Assembly (NCBI GenBank): GCA_947178505.1
Contig: CAMWYR010000009.1
Coordinates: 1 to 60,827, forward strand
Length of the DNA stretch: 60,827 nt
From: an uncultured Muribaculaceae bacterium
GTDB lineage: Bacteria; Bacteroidota; Bacteroidia; Bacteroidales; Muribaculaceae
Direction: 5' to 3'
The notes under the pieces are model-generated. The model was not told the DNA's origin. It was given only the letters and a program-made list of their open reading frames with translations, and searched no databases. A program made the translations under genes and the position numbers. This document shows, one piece after another, positions 52,850-60,827 of the stretch (within the stretch, counting starts at the first letter, position 1; every line of letters begins with the position of its first letter).

Positions 52850-53203
52850 CAAAAGGGAAAGCCCTTGCGACAAATAATCAGCAGCCTCCGGATAGCGTTA
52901 TTTTGTGCACACTGCTACATGATATTAGCAAGGCACTCAAGCCATACTATGATAAAGACGGAAACCTCCGTCACCGTAACACTTATATTCCCGGGCACGG
53001 GAAGCGTTCTGTTAACTCCTTTCGATGATGGGATTAAAACAAATGAAGATGAGCGCAGAGCCATCAGATGGCACCTGGGCGGATATTATGCTGCTGCTGA
53101 TGAAATTGAGGACCTTCAGATTGCTAAGAAGTCTGATCTATACCGGGCGATCCGAAAAGCCGACAGATCAGATGCCTCTGGTAAACATCAGAATTTTCCA
53201 TAG
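52850..53203 (+). pseudogene. Decayed HD-domain phosphohydrolase-like gene
   Basis: One frame encodes ILCTLLHDISKALKPYYDKD (the HD motif is HD in LLHDI) and breaks off near 53027. The adjacent frame continues with DEDERRAIRWHLGGY-like sequence (NEDERRAIRWHLGGYYAAAD) and DLYRAIRKADRSDAS. A single frameshift around 53010-53020 joins them. No intact start is evident. It lies next to another broken gene, so the segment is degrading. Confidence 0.7.
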
Positions 53204-53299
53204 CTGCCTGATAGGATTCCACCTCCTATTAAACGCAATCCGGTTGGATTCAACTTTCCTATACCTCAGCAGATCCTCAACGTATATTGGTAGTAATAC

Positions 53300-54066
53300 C
53301 GCAAAATATTCAGAGTCAGGGCTCGAAATTCATTTATCCCCCTCAAAATTCCTCCCTTGGAAACTGAACGGATATGCTCCGGAATACGTAGTGATGTACT
53401 TGTCATTGCCGGCAATGTCGGGTAGCTTGTTGACACTACAATCCCGCATCTTAGATTCTGGAAATGGGATTCTGAGAACTACCGTCAAGTATTGATGGTA
53501 ACAGGTAATCACAAATACTATAACAACGGAGATATTGCAGCGCAAGGCGAGAGTTGGCAAAAGATGTTCCTGCCGAATGTAGGTTATTATCACAATAAGG
53601 TAGTGAGGATTGATAACGTGGATTTCATACTCTCAACACTATGGTCAAGAAAACCACCTGTTGATGAATTTACAATTCAGAACGGGATGAACGACTATGC
53701 CCAGATTCTGTATAACAAGCGTCGTCTCATTCCACAGAATATCAATGATGAATTTGAGAGAAACCTCGCGTTTATCAAGCAATCAGTATGCAAAAGCGAA
53801 GCTGAAAAGATTGTTGAGTCACACACCATCTGCCAACATTCGCAGCCATCGAAGACAGACACAAGGGAAGTGTACTGAATGCTGCCTACGCCACCGAACT
53901 CGGCAACTACATTGCTGACAGCCGAATCTCCGCATGGATTTACGGACATTCACATCATCGTACCGACCTGATGATTGGCAACACCCACCTCGTCAGCAAT
54001 CCACTTGGCTACGTCTTCTGTGGCGAAAATACCAACTTCGATGACTCCGCAGTTATAGAAGTGTAA
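53300..54066 (+). pseudogene. Decayed metallophosphoesterase gene
   Basis: Pieces of one calcineurin-like phosphoesterase occur in successive frames: a corrupted SDLHLEF-like start near 53310, RSDVLVIAGNVG followed by an in-frame TAG near 53423, then intact MVTGNHKYYNNGDIAAQGES (the GNH motif), and after a frameshift near 53825 SAWIYGHSHHRTDLMIGNTH (the GHSHH motif) to the stop at 54066. At least two frame changes and one stop make it non-functional. It abuts the Fic gene stop with no gap. Confidence 0.85.
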
Positions 54067-55182
54067 TCATCCTCCTTTCACTATCCATTGAGAGTTATTC
54101 TTTTGACCTTTACGTTCTATTATTCCTTTTTCTTTTAAGGACTTAATGATTCTGTCAATAGTGCTGTCAGAAATACCTGTCATCATTGCAATCTCATCGA
54201 TTGAAACTCGTGGATTGCCAGTCATTATGTCAACTACTGATTTTTCTTTGACTGTGAGTTGAGGTTTAGAAGCATCATTTTGAGGTTTAGTATCTCCGGA
54301 AACCTCATTTTGAGGTTTAGTATCTCCGGAAACCTCATTTTGAGGTTTAGCATTATTCCACCGAATATGCAGATATCGATTCTTCAATTCATTGTTTTCA
54401 CCAATAATAAGATTGCGGAAGAATAAAACGAGATATTCTATAGTTGGCTCAATGCCTTTAAGGGCATTACGATAGTTTGCCCTCACAAGTGCATTGCGGA
54501 AATACCACGAATGTTCTTTAAACATATCATTGGTGGCTGGAATACCCATTGAACGGAGATACTTTATCAAGAATACGGCAGTGGTTCGGGTATTACCTTC
54601 AGGGAAAGGATGAATCTGCCATATCCCTGAAATAAAACACGCGAGATGTTCTATTATCTGAACATGAGTCAATCCTTTATACCGGAAACTTCGTTCTTGT
54701 TCAAGATCGTATTCGATGGTCCGCGTTAGATCCTCAAATGGACCATAAAGCACTGTTTCCCCCTCAAGCACCCATTCCTTCTTAGTAATGTTGTATTGAC
54801 GAAAATCACCGGCATGTTTCATTACCCCTTTGAAAATTCGGCGATGTAGTCCTGCTAATCCCTGTACCGAGAAAGAGAATGAAGGCTCTGAAAGAACGCG
54901 GACGATATTCTTAGACACCTCGTCTGCTTCCTTCATATCATCCGGTATCTCACGCGCAGCTTCACTTTGGTAGTAAGTGGATATTAGCGCATCAACATCA
55001 TCAATGGAAACCTCACCCTCAATGTGCTTCTTGGCAGTCTCGATCAAATAGTCCGACACGCTCAAGCCATCGACCTTTTGTAAGCCAATAGCCGTTTGCC
55101 ACAACTCAGCCCTCTCCTTAGGTTCAGACTCAGTTGCACGTATATACTGTTCAAATTCCAGATATTTATCTTCGTATGCCAT
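54067..55182 (-). CDS. Fic-domain protein with C-terminal winged helix
   Basis: 371 residues. The Fic active site HPFPEGNTRT (191-200) matches HxFxxGNxR, so the AMP-transfer (or related) chemistry should be intact. The N-terminal ~100 residues are the helical Fic_N region. I could not identify a clear (S/T)xxxE(G/N) inhibitory motif. Residues 279-308 contain three 10-residue repeats (KPQNEVSGDT). The last ~60 residues form a winged helix-turn-helix (SIDEIAMMTGISDSTIDRII). In Bacteroidales such proteins often accompany RhuM genes; here only a truncated RhuM lies 17 bp upstream. Confidence 0.93.
   Translation of the reverse strand: MAYEDKYLEFEQYIRATESEPKERAELWQTAIGLQKVDGLSVSDYLIETAKKHIEGEVSIDDVDALISTYYQSEAAREIPDDMKEADEVSKNIVRVLSEPSFSFSVQGLAGLHRRIFKGVMKHAGDFRQYNITKKEWVLEGETVLYGPFEDLTRTIEYDLEQERSFRYKGLTHVQIIEHLACFISGIWQIHPFPEGNTRTTAVFLIKYLRSMGIPATNDMFKEHSWYFRNALVRANYRNALKGIEPTIEYLVLFFRNLIIGENNELKNRYLHIRWNNAKPQNEVSGDTKPQNEVSGDTKPQNDASKPQLTVKEKSVVDIMTGNPRVSIDEIAMMTGISDSTIDRIIKSLKEKGIIERKGQKNNSQWIVKGG
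54276..54350 (-). repeat. In-frame 30-bp tandem repeat in the Fic gene
   Basis: Two and a half copies of a 30-bp unit (CATTTTGAGGTTTAGTATCT then CCGGAAACCT). The unit contains an internal inverted AAACCTC/GAGGTTT, so it could fold. Encodes KPQNEVSGDT; copy number can vary without frame change. Confidence 0.85.
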
Positions 55183-55198
55183 ATTCTCTTTTTTATTG

Positions 55199-55468
55199 TC
55201 AACTACCGAGAAATCCTCGGAATTTGATTAACTCAGCTATTTCCATTTTGGAAACAGTTGAATCCTGTCGCAATTCTCCCTCAGAAAAAATGTTATTTAA
55301 GTGTTCGCTTATGGGCGGCACTCCCACATCAAAAAGCTGCGCCATAGCCTTCTGCGTGCACCAGATATTTTCATCTCGGTACACAACCTGCACACCATCC
55401 TCCTTCCCCTCAATCTGAAAGATCAGGAACTTCGCCGCACTATTTCGAATCTCAAATTTCTTCGCCAT
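55199..55468 (-). pseudogene. Truncated RhuM-family protein gene (copy A)
   Basis: Encodes only the first ~75 residues of RhuM (KFEIRNSAAKFLIFQIEGKE, NIWCTQKAMAQLFDVGVPPI), after which the frame diverges and stops; the full protein is ~330 residues. The start MAKKFE is at 55468. It lies 17 bp upstream of the Fic gene, where an intact RhuM would usually sit. Confidence 0.75.
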
Positions 55469-55513
55469 AGTCAATATTCAATCATGCAATATTCTAATTT
55501 GACGCGTTTGTAT

Positions 55514-56353
55514 TCAAACAATTAACTTTGCACGGTGCTTTGAAAGATAATCTTGCGAAGGTTTAAACATCGACGGAAGAGCAATTGTCGTACCTTCGTA
55601 TTTTAAGAAATGTGTCTTAAATGCCTCTGATGTATATTCTTCTTTTAATACAGGACTAAGTACAAGTCTGTAATCTTCATCAATTGTAATTAGATGCTTG
55701 TCAAAGGCTGCATCATATGTAGCACTAAGGCACAAACCATTTTCCGGATTCAATCTCGTATCTATACATTCAGCCCAAGGAACAATATGACTGGCTCGGA
55801 GTACTTCCGGAAGATCTATTCCGGTTATACAACATTTTGCATCATATATTTCCAGAAGCATCGCCCTAAAAATATTCTGTCCGACCCTTCGCTTAGCTCG
55901 AATCTCCTTATCAGTTCCTTTATCATTGATATGAAATCTCTTTAATAAGTCAGAAGATAACTTCGATCCTTTATGGGTAGAACTTCGCATTATATCAGTA
56001 GCATCTTCACAGCAAATAAGGTTTACAAACTCGCCTAATCTACGAATTGCTGCAGTACAAAACCTCTTTCTTGGATAACTGGTTTGAGTCGATTTACCCA
56101 GATCAAATATAGAATTTTCTCCATGTCTGTATTTGTCTTCTTCCTCAGCAATATAATCAATAATTCTTTCTATCAAATAAGGATCCTTAATCTCAGTGAG
56201 GGACTTACCATGTAGATTGAAGATGTCTTTTATCTTAAATAATTCATCAAGTATTTGTATTGCCTTCAGATAAGAAGACGCAGTGCCACTATTCTTAATA
56301 GAATAAGTAGAATATATGTAGTCTTGGAACGTATGATGTTTATTGATGCTCAT
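55514..56353 (-). CDS. HNH endonuclease
   Basis: 279 residues. The C-terminal nuclease motif runs CCITGIDLPEVLRASHIVPW (His189), RLNPENGLCLSATYDAAFDK (Asn203), then KHLITID (His220), the HNH_2 type found in restriction-like enzymes. The N-terminal ~150 residues are helical and may bind DNA or sense damage. Flanked on both sides by RhuM remnants in the same orientation, as if inserted into, or rearranged within, a RhuM locus. Role in defence is inferred from the neighbourhood. Confidence 0.88.
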   Translation of the reverse strand: MSINKHHTFQDYIYSTYSIKNSGTASSYLKAIQILDELFKIKDIFNLHGKSLTEIKDPYLIERIIDYIAEEEDKYRHGENSIFDLGKSTQTSYPRKRFCTAAIRRLGEFVNLICCEDATDIMRSSTHKGSKLSSDLLKRFHINDKGTDKEIRAKRRVGQNIFRAMLLEIYDAKCCITGIDLPEVLRASHIVPWAECIDTRLNPENGLCLSATYDAAFDKHLITIDEDYRLVLSPVLKEEYTSEAFKTHFLKYEGTTIALPSMFKPSQDYLSKHRAKLIV

Positions 56354-56404
56354 AATTCTTTTAAAAAGATAAATTCCCTTAAGACGAAGCTGAATCTGAA
56401 GTAC

Positions 56405-56617
56405 TTAATTCTCTGTGAAATTTATTGGAATACATACTTTCATTTTGGGGTGTATGCTTGTATCTGGCACACCTTCATCAAACAATTGTGGCATAGTCTT
56501 CTGGGTATACCAGATGCTTTCATCTATGTACACTACCTGCACACCATTCTCATTTCCCTCAATCAGAAAGATCAGGAACTCTGCTGTACTCTTTTGTATT
56601 TCAAACGTCTTTGCCAT
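56405..56617 (-). pseudogene. Truncated RhuM-family protein gene (copy B)
   Basis: 70 residues: TFEIQKSTAEFLIFLIEGNE, SIWYTQKTMPQLFDEGVPDT, then non-homologous sequence and a stop. It is clearly related to copy A at 55199 at both protein and DNA level, but diverged, so it is an older or independent copy. Starts three bases after the KAP gene stop. Confidence 0.75.
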
Positions 56618-56620
56618 ACA

Positions 56621-58348
56621 TTAGAAGGGAACAACCATTTCAACGATATCAGATAATGCTGTGTCTGTCGATTCGTTTTTAACGTTGACTTTTGTTGATT
56701 GATCCAAAATTTTCATTGCAATCTCTCGCGTCATTACTCCACCGCCAGCGGCAGCTATGTTTATCGCCATTAAAAGCCTATAATATAAGATGCGCAGTTT
56801 GCGAGGTGTTAAAGTCCCGTTGTAATTAGTAATAAACTCATTAAGGATGTCTTCTATAATAGTATCGTTAATTTCTTTTTCTTCTTCAGAAGCAGATACG
56901 GGTATAATAGATGCATTTTTTCTATATGTACTATACGGAGTTTCAATTTCAATAGGTGACGATTTAGTTGCCTCTTTTCCGTGATTTATTATTGAACTTA
57001 CAAACAGGCATTGTTGGGTAGTATCAAGCTCTGGCAGCTTGATTCCAAATATGAATAATTTTTCCATATGTTCCCTTGCCATAGTAGTCAGTCTATCCTT
57101 TTCTGAAGAATACATACCTTGGTTAAGATGAATAAAACCCGACATAATCTTATACTCATCAAGACTGCAAAGTACAATGAGCCGTTTTCTTATTTCCTCA
57201 TTTTCTAGGATAACACGCAAAGAGTCGATAACATCAATCATTTTTATAGCATTGCATCTATCAATGTCATCCACATAAAGAATAATTTGTTTTTTAGTTG
57301 GGTCTGTAACCATTGATTTCAGTAACGATACAAGATGTTGCTCAACTTCATTTTGTATTCCGAGTTCTGAAGTGAATGATCTTCTCCCTGAGTACTTTTT
57401 GATTAGGCTTAATGCAGAGGTGGGATTATTGATAAAACCATAAATAAATACAGACACCCCACCAATCCAAGCAATAGGAAGGGATAAGTCTTTAAACAAA
57501 GACAGCACTCTCTCGCTCAGATTAGGCAACTTTGCTAATAAAACACTTAGGAGCCAAGCCAAAACAAATATGCTTGTTATTTTTAAGACACCACGCCATT
57601 TATCTTTCAGCCATAATTTAAACTTAGTCCACCAAGAAGAATTTCTGTAGATGGTTTCATAAAGATAAGCCCATATAGCAGGGGTCTCTCGGTGCTTCCA
57701 TGCATTAAATTCTACGAACTGGAACTTTGTGTTATGTTTTGTAAAGTAATCCTTTATACGAGTATAAAAATAAGTTTTACCACGTCCCCACGGACCAAAA
57801 ATACCAATCATAGGTACCGCATCTACAGAGCTATCTGCAATTTTCTCAATTTGCTTTGCATAGCATTCTGCTAAGGAATCGACTCCAAAACATGGTTTGG
57901 CATCTTTATCCACAACTCTGCGATAATTAGATTTTGCTCGAAAGAATTGATCCTTTGATGCTGAATGTGGCTTTTGAGGCTGAGTACTAGAAGCTGAAGT
58001 CGAGACATCCTCTCCAATGTCCAACGTATATCCATTTTTTATAGCTGTTTCTGTATCTTTCAATCCGTCTAAAACCTGATCTTCAGTTGTCAACAAATTT
58101 TCTTCTACGAAGTCAATACCAGTAGGGGATAATTGTGAGATATGCCCATCTCCACCAATATAGAAAAAAGCATTTAAAAAACCTTGCTCTTTTAGACTTT
58201 TAACTGCATCTGTAAGCTGAGAAAGAGAATCAAAAATAATGTTGTCGTTTGTTGCTAGTTCTTTTATTCCTATAGATACATGACCCTTATCCTTATATCT
58301 TGCATATAGGGATTTGAGTATCGTTTGTTTGAGTTCTTTCTGAGTCAT
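56621..58348 (-). CDS. KAP-family P-loop NTPase with two membrane helices
   Basis: 575 residues. An N-terminal winged-helix-like region (1-80) and a linker precede the KAP domain: Walker A GPWGRGKT (185-192), the NAWKH segment, two transmembrane helices inserted between the Walkers (about 254-274 and 290-307), and Walker B IILYVDDIDRC (355-365). KAP NTPases are membrane-associated signalling ATPases linked to phage exclusion (PifA class). It follows the HNH-DGQHR gene by 16 bp on the same strand, so the two likely act together. Well-preserved motifs suggest a working protein. Confidence 0.92.
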   Translation of the reverse strand: MTQKELKQTILKSLYARYKDKGHVSIGIKELATNDNIIFDSLSQLTDAVKSLKEQGFLNAFFYIGGDGHISQLSPTGIDFVEENLLTTEDQVLDGLKDTETAIKNGYTLDIGEDVSTSASSTQPQKPHSASKDQFFRAKSNYRRVVDKDAKPCFGVDSLAECYAKQIEKIADSSVDAVPMIGIFGPWGRGKTYFYTRIKDYFTKHNTKFQFVEFNAWKHRETPAIWAYLYETIYRNSSWWTKFKLWLKDKWRGVLKITSIFVLAWLLSVLLAKLPNLSERVLSLFKDLSLPIAWIGGVSVFIYGFINNPTSALSLIKKYSGRRSFTSELGIQNEVEQHLVSLLKSMVTDPTKKQIILYVDDIDRCNAIKMIDVIDSLRVILENEEIRKRLIVLCSLDEYKIMSGFIHLNQGMYSSEKDRLTTMAREHMEKLFIFGIKLPELDTTQQCLFVSSIINHGKEATKSSPIEIETPYSTYRKNASIIPVSASEEEKEINDTIIEDILNEFITNYNGTLTPRKLRILYYRLLMAINIAAAGGGVMTREIAMKILDQSTKVNVKNESTDTALSDIVEMVVPF

Positions 58349-58364
58349 ATAAGTTCGATTTAAC

Positions 58365-59960
58365 TTAGTCCTGAATCATTTGTAGATAATTCAGCGGTTC
58401 AGATAAAACAGGAGCTCCATCAGGAGTATTCCCGGTCTCAAATATTTTCTTCCAGTAGCCCTGATCTTTTTTACCAGAGAAAACAGAAGATGCCAAGGCT
58501 CGATTTTTCCAAACAGGAAGTTGGGAAAGTGCATGGATGAAATTGCGTAAGTTCTTCCAGAGTTGTTCTGGGAATTGTGTTTGAAAGAGGCTATTTTCAT
58601 TTATCATTTGCCCATTGTTGAGGAAGAACATCTTTATGATGCTTATGAGGTATGGTGTCCATGCATATAGAACTTCCTCCTTGCTTATACGATAGGCAAT
58701 CAAATGCTCATCAGTTATGTCAGAATCTCGTTGATCAATTATTCTGCTTTCGATTCTATTCAAGCCTATTTCTTGATTGAACTTACCTACATATAGCTCC
58801 TCTGTAATTATCGACAATAACTGACAGATTTGACTAATTTCTAACTCTCGCGGATTTCTACCATCTTCTGACTTATAATCCATAGGAGTCGAAAGAATAC
58901 CTTTGGAATCAAGGAATTTTGCAAGAAATACTTTATCATAGGTACTATGTGATAATGGAAGTGATTTCCCTTTACCTTCAAAGTCGATATAATCCTTCAT
59001 CTTATTATCACGAGACGTTGTGATGGAGCTACGAATAGCGTCTAAGATGTAGGTTTTCATTTTGATACCCTTAAAATAGTCGCAGAGGGCTGTCTCTGAG
59101 AAATGAAAATCATCAGGCTGTAAGCTATGAGACTCTTGATATTCCTTGACCTTTTCATGGTATTGAGTATTGTTGAGTTGACGCATGACAGCCTTGTCAA
59201 ATGCTATTTGTCTCAATTTGCTACCAGCATTAGCATTCGTTTCAGTCAAGACATTTACATCGGCATCAATGAATAGCCTTACAAGTATAGACTTTGCTCC
59301 AAGAAGAATTTGGGCGACAGCCTTATGTTGTCCATCAAAAACTTTAATCTTCCCATCGTCTATTCGAGCAAGTGTAAGATGCAACTGAGGGTTCTTTTTA
59401 TAAAACTCTTTAACAAGAAGATTAATGCTACTATTTATACCTCTGGGGTTTATAAGCTCGTCATGGTAAAGGTATTCGAGGGGTACTTCAATAAATGCAG
59501 ACTTCACTCCTGATTGATTATCCGTGAATATTTGTGCAGAAAGTACGGCATTTGAGCCCAACTTATCAAATGTATATACAATTCTATCATTCTCAATCTT
59601 GAATGAGAACTCATACTTTGAACCTTCTTCTGAACGGAGTAAATCTTTTAGGGATGCGGCTCTGTTTTCTTTCTTTTGAACAGCGTCTTGAATAACCTTT
59701 AAACGATGAAGTGCGCGTGCTACACAAAGATGAGCATCTTGCTTGGATTTATTACAAGATTCGTGTGTTAGAGCAAAGTTGCTTTCGTTGTCTTTGCCAC
59801 CTGTATTGAGTGGAACAATATGATCGACATTGGGGGTATGAATGGAAAGATCTATAGGCTGTTGACATATAAAACAACAGCCATTCTGCATCTTATGGAG
59901 TTTTTGCGTGAGATGCTTATATTCGTCACTGCTAAGCTTGCGTAGGTACTGTGATGCCAT
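58365..59960 (-). CDS. HNH nuclease fused to a ParB/DGQHR-type domain
   Basis: 531 residues. N-terminal HNH: CCFICQQPIDLSIHTPNVDH (zinc Cys29/Cys32, then DH at 46-47), NFALTHESCNKSKQDAH (Asn, Cys69). Residues ~150-240 contain a DGQHR-like core, KIKVFDGQHKAVAQILLG (DGQHK at 209-213), the nucleotide-binding motif of DndB/ParB-type proteins. The remaining ~290 residues are helical with no named domain. This pairing, with a KAP NTPase downstream and a secreted protein upstream (18 bp), looks like a self-contained defence operon. Function inferred. Confidence 0.88.
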   Translation of the reverse strand: MASQYLRKLSSDEYKHLTQKLHKMQNGCCFICQQPIDLSIHTPNVDHIVPLNTGGKDNESNFALTHESCNKSKQDAHLCVARALHRLKVIQDAVQKKENRAASLKDLLRSEEGSKYEFSFKIENDRIVYTFDKLGSNAVLSAQIFTDNQSGVKSAFIEVPLEYLYHDELINPRGINSSINLLVKEFYKKNPQLHLTLARIDDGKIKVFDGQHKAVAQILLGAKSILVRLFIDADVNVLTETNANAGSKLRQIAFDKAVMRQLNNTQYHEKVKEYQESHSLQPDDFHFSETALCDYFKGIKMKTYILDAIRSSITTSRDNKMKDYIDFEGKGKSLPLSHSTYDKVFLAKFLDSKGILSTPMDYKSEDGRNPRELEISQICQLLSIITEELYVGKFNQEIGLNRIESRIIDQRDSDITDEHLIAYRISKEEVLYAWTPYLISIIKMFFLNNGQMINENSLFQTQFPEQLWKNLRNFIHALSQLPVWKNRALASSVFSGKKDQGYWKKIFETGNTPDGAPVLSEPLNYLQMIQD

Positions 59961-59978
59961 AAATATATCTTTTCAGTT

Positions 59979-60545
59979 TTAAATATCCTCTAAGTCGCTC
60001 TGAATTTTCGATTCTACATTCTGAGAATCTCGATATCGAATCATTACCATACCTTCATAAAAACCAGATGATTTCTCTATCGAAAGCTGTATATCTCCAC
60101 CAGGAACATTCCAAGCGCTACCATAGACTACAGTACCTTGATGAACTTCTGCCATGAGTGCGGTATTGGAGTCTGAATGTGAAGGATTATTCTCCTTTGA
60201 TATAGCTGGCTCACCATATTTTCGAGTATAGAGATCTTTATAATAATCATAGGTAGAAACAAGACTGTTCCATTCCTTGCTTGGGTCAAAAAGCACAACA
60301 ACGGAGAATACATTCTTGCCATCGTCCGAAGCGCCAACGCCTATAGTCGCTTGTCTACCTGTAAAATCTCCGGTAAAAAGGGTAATGTTTTTATCTTTAC
60401 CCATTTGGGTAAATCCCTTGGCTTTTAACTTCTGGCAGAATGTAGTTATACCACCTTCAATAGGTATACCCTTGAAGGTCAGATGGTCTTGTGCATTTGC
60501 GTAGAAGGTTACGCATAGTAGCAGTAAAAGTAGAATATGTTTCAT
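59979..60545 (-). CDS. Small secreted protein heading the HNH-DGQHR/KAP operon
   Basis: 188 residues, with signal peptide MKHILLLLLLCVTFYANAQD. The mature part is alpha/beta (FTGRQATIGVGASDDGKNVF, VFSVVVLFDPSKEWNSLVST, YYKDLYTRKYGEPAISKEN) and resembles small periplasmic proteins of unknown function common in Bacteroides. No cysteine pair, lipobox or catalytic motif. It is the promoter-proximal gene, 18 bp before the nuclease. Its presence may be functional (envelope sensor) or accidental. Confidence 0.8.
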   Translation of the reverse strand: MKHILLLLLLCVTFYANAQDHLTFKGIPIEGGITTFCQKLKAKGFTQMGKDKNITLFTGDFTGRQATIGVGASDDGKNVFSVVVLFDPSKEWNSLVSTYDYYKDLYTRKYGEPAISKENNPSHSDSNTALMAEVHQGTVVYGSAWNVPGGDIQLSIEKSSGFYEGMVMIRYRDSQNVESKIQSDLEDI

Positions 60546-60602
60546 ATATAGATTTTTTAATTTTTAAAATGTTCACACATCATGTGTGTCAAGAATGAAT
60601 AT

Positions 60603-60611
60603 GCAAAGTTA
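60603..60611 (-). promoter_or_regulatory. -7 box of the secreted protein-HNH-KAP operon
   Basis: Minus strand TAACTTTGC, 57 nt before the 60545 start. Back to back with the hsdR promoter. Confidence 0.6.
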
Positions 60612-60687
60612 CGAATTTTTTGCGAGATATTGGGTGCTAAAGTTAAGAAAGATGGTCATTTCCAGTGGGTTTATCGGAAATTTTTAC

Positions 60688-60696
60688 TAACTTTGC
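60688..60696 (+). promoter_or_regulatory. -7 box of the hsdR promoter
   Basis: TAACTTTGC, about 30 nt before the hsdR ATG at 60728. The 33-bp region upstream has a TTTATC match. Confidence 0.6.
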
Positions 60697-60727
60697 ACAT
60701 TAAAAACCTCAATTATCAACATTAAGG

Positions 60728-60827
60728 ATGCCTATACAGAGTGAGGCTGCATTGGAAGAAGGTCTGATTGCTGCTCTTCAAAAGATGAGCTATGAATATG
60801 TTCAGATAAAAGAAGAGACCAATTTGA
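60728..60827 (+). CDS. hsdR: Type I restriction enzyme R subunit, first 33 codons (runs off window)
   Basis: The ATG opens a frame reading MPIQSEAALEEGLIAALQKM then YEYVQIKEETNL, the characteristic N-terminus of HsdR (motor/nuclease subunit of type I restriction systems), typically ~1000 residues. The frame stays open to the window edge. It is divergent from the HNH-KAP operon, confirming that the right-hand block is a defence island. HsdM and HsdS should lie beyond the edge. Confidence 0.8.
   Translation, partial: MPIQSEAALEEGLIAALQKMSYEYVQIKEETNL

Noticed and set aside
54276-54350. CRISPR-like direct repeats
   Set aside because: Units are contiguous with no spacers and are in frame within the Fic gene.

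Overview
The window looks like a chromosomal segment of a gut Bacteroidales, most plausibly Muribaculaceae-like. The evidence is: recurrent Bacteroidetes-type promoters (TAnnTTTGC about 20 nt downstream of TTTG) in front of many genes; five secreted proteins ending in type IX secretion (T9SS) sorting-like tails; a TonB-dependent receptor; a Wza/Wzc-type polysaccharide export pair; an NADP-glutamate dehydrogenase; and a class I fumarase. I saw no rRNA, tRNA or CRISPR array. All family names come from reading the protein sequences, not from database searches.

Layout. (1) 1-4753 is an AT-rich accessory block: a LuxR-type regulator converging on a ThiF-like E1 enzyme, then a tightly coupled operon of a radical SAM/SPASM enzyme, a lipoprotein-like protein with a hydrophobic segment, and a membrane protein with a PH-like domain. 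It ends at what looks like a decayed group II intron. (2) 5.0-17.7 kb is GC-richer core metabolism: etfB-etfA-acyl-CoA dehydrogenase, a secreted PD40-type protein, gdhA, nhaA, bcp, lepA and fumA. Between etfB and the PD40 gene sits a 339-bp non-coding element with 34-bp inverted ends and two long hairpins. (3) 17.9-24.8 kb is a compact exopolysaccharide locus: Wza lipoprotein, Wzc tyrosine kinase, an unusual polymerase-glycosyltransferase fusion, and an acyltransferase. (4) 24.8-27.3 kb is a mobile-element scar zone with an IS982-family insertion in a decaying 10-bp tandem repeat. (5) 27.3-35.2 kb holds a TonB receptor / MFS / four-helix-bundle operon facing a methyltransferase and an XRE regulator with a His-rich repeat, then MATE and PatB/MalY genes. 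(6) 35.3-42.3 kb holds a T9SS-type protein, a DUF3737 protein, a 7-alpha-hydroxysteroid-dehydrogenase-like SDR, and a small Ter stress module (two TerD, AIM24, a zinc-finger protein). (7) 42.6-51.7 kb is a run of four T9SS cargo proteins, including an M6 metalloprotease and an Omp28-like thioredoxin-fold protein. (8) 51.8-60.8 kb is a second AT-rich block that reads as a defence island: decayed HD and metallophosphoesterase genes, a Fic protein, two RhuM remnants around an HNH nuclease, a KAP NTPase, an HNH-DGQHR fusion with a small secreted protein, and the first 33 codons of a type I restriction HsdR subunit running off the right edge.

Best candidates for undescribed biology are the three-gene unit at 56.6-60.5 kb (secreted protein, HNH-DGQHR fusion, membrane KAP NTPase), the radical SAM/lipoprotein/PH operon at 2.2-4.75 kb, the paired-hairpin element at 8.9-9.25 kb, and the Wzy-glycosyltransferase fusion. 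Their functions are inferred from domain content and neighbourhood only.
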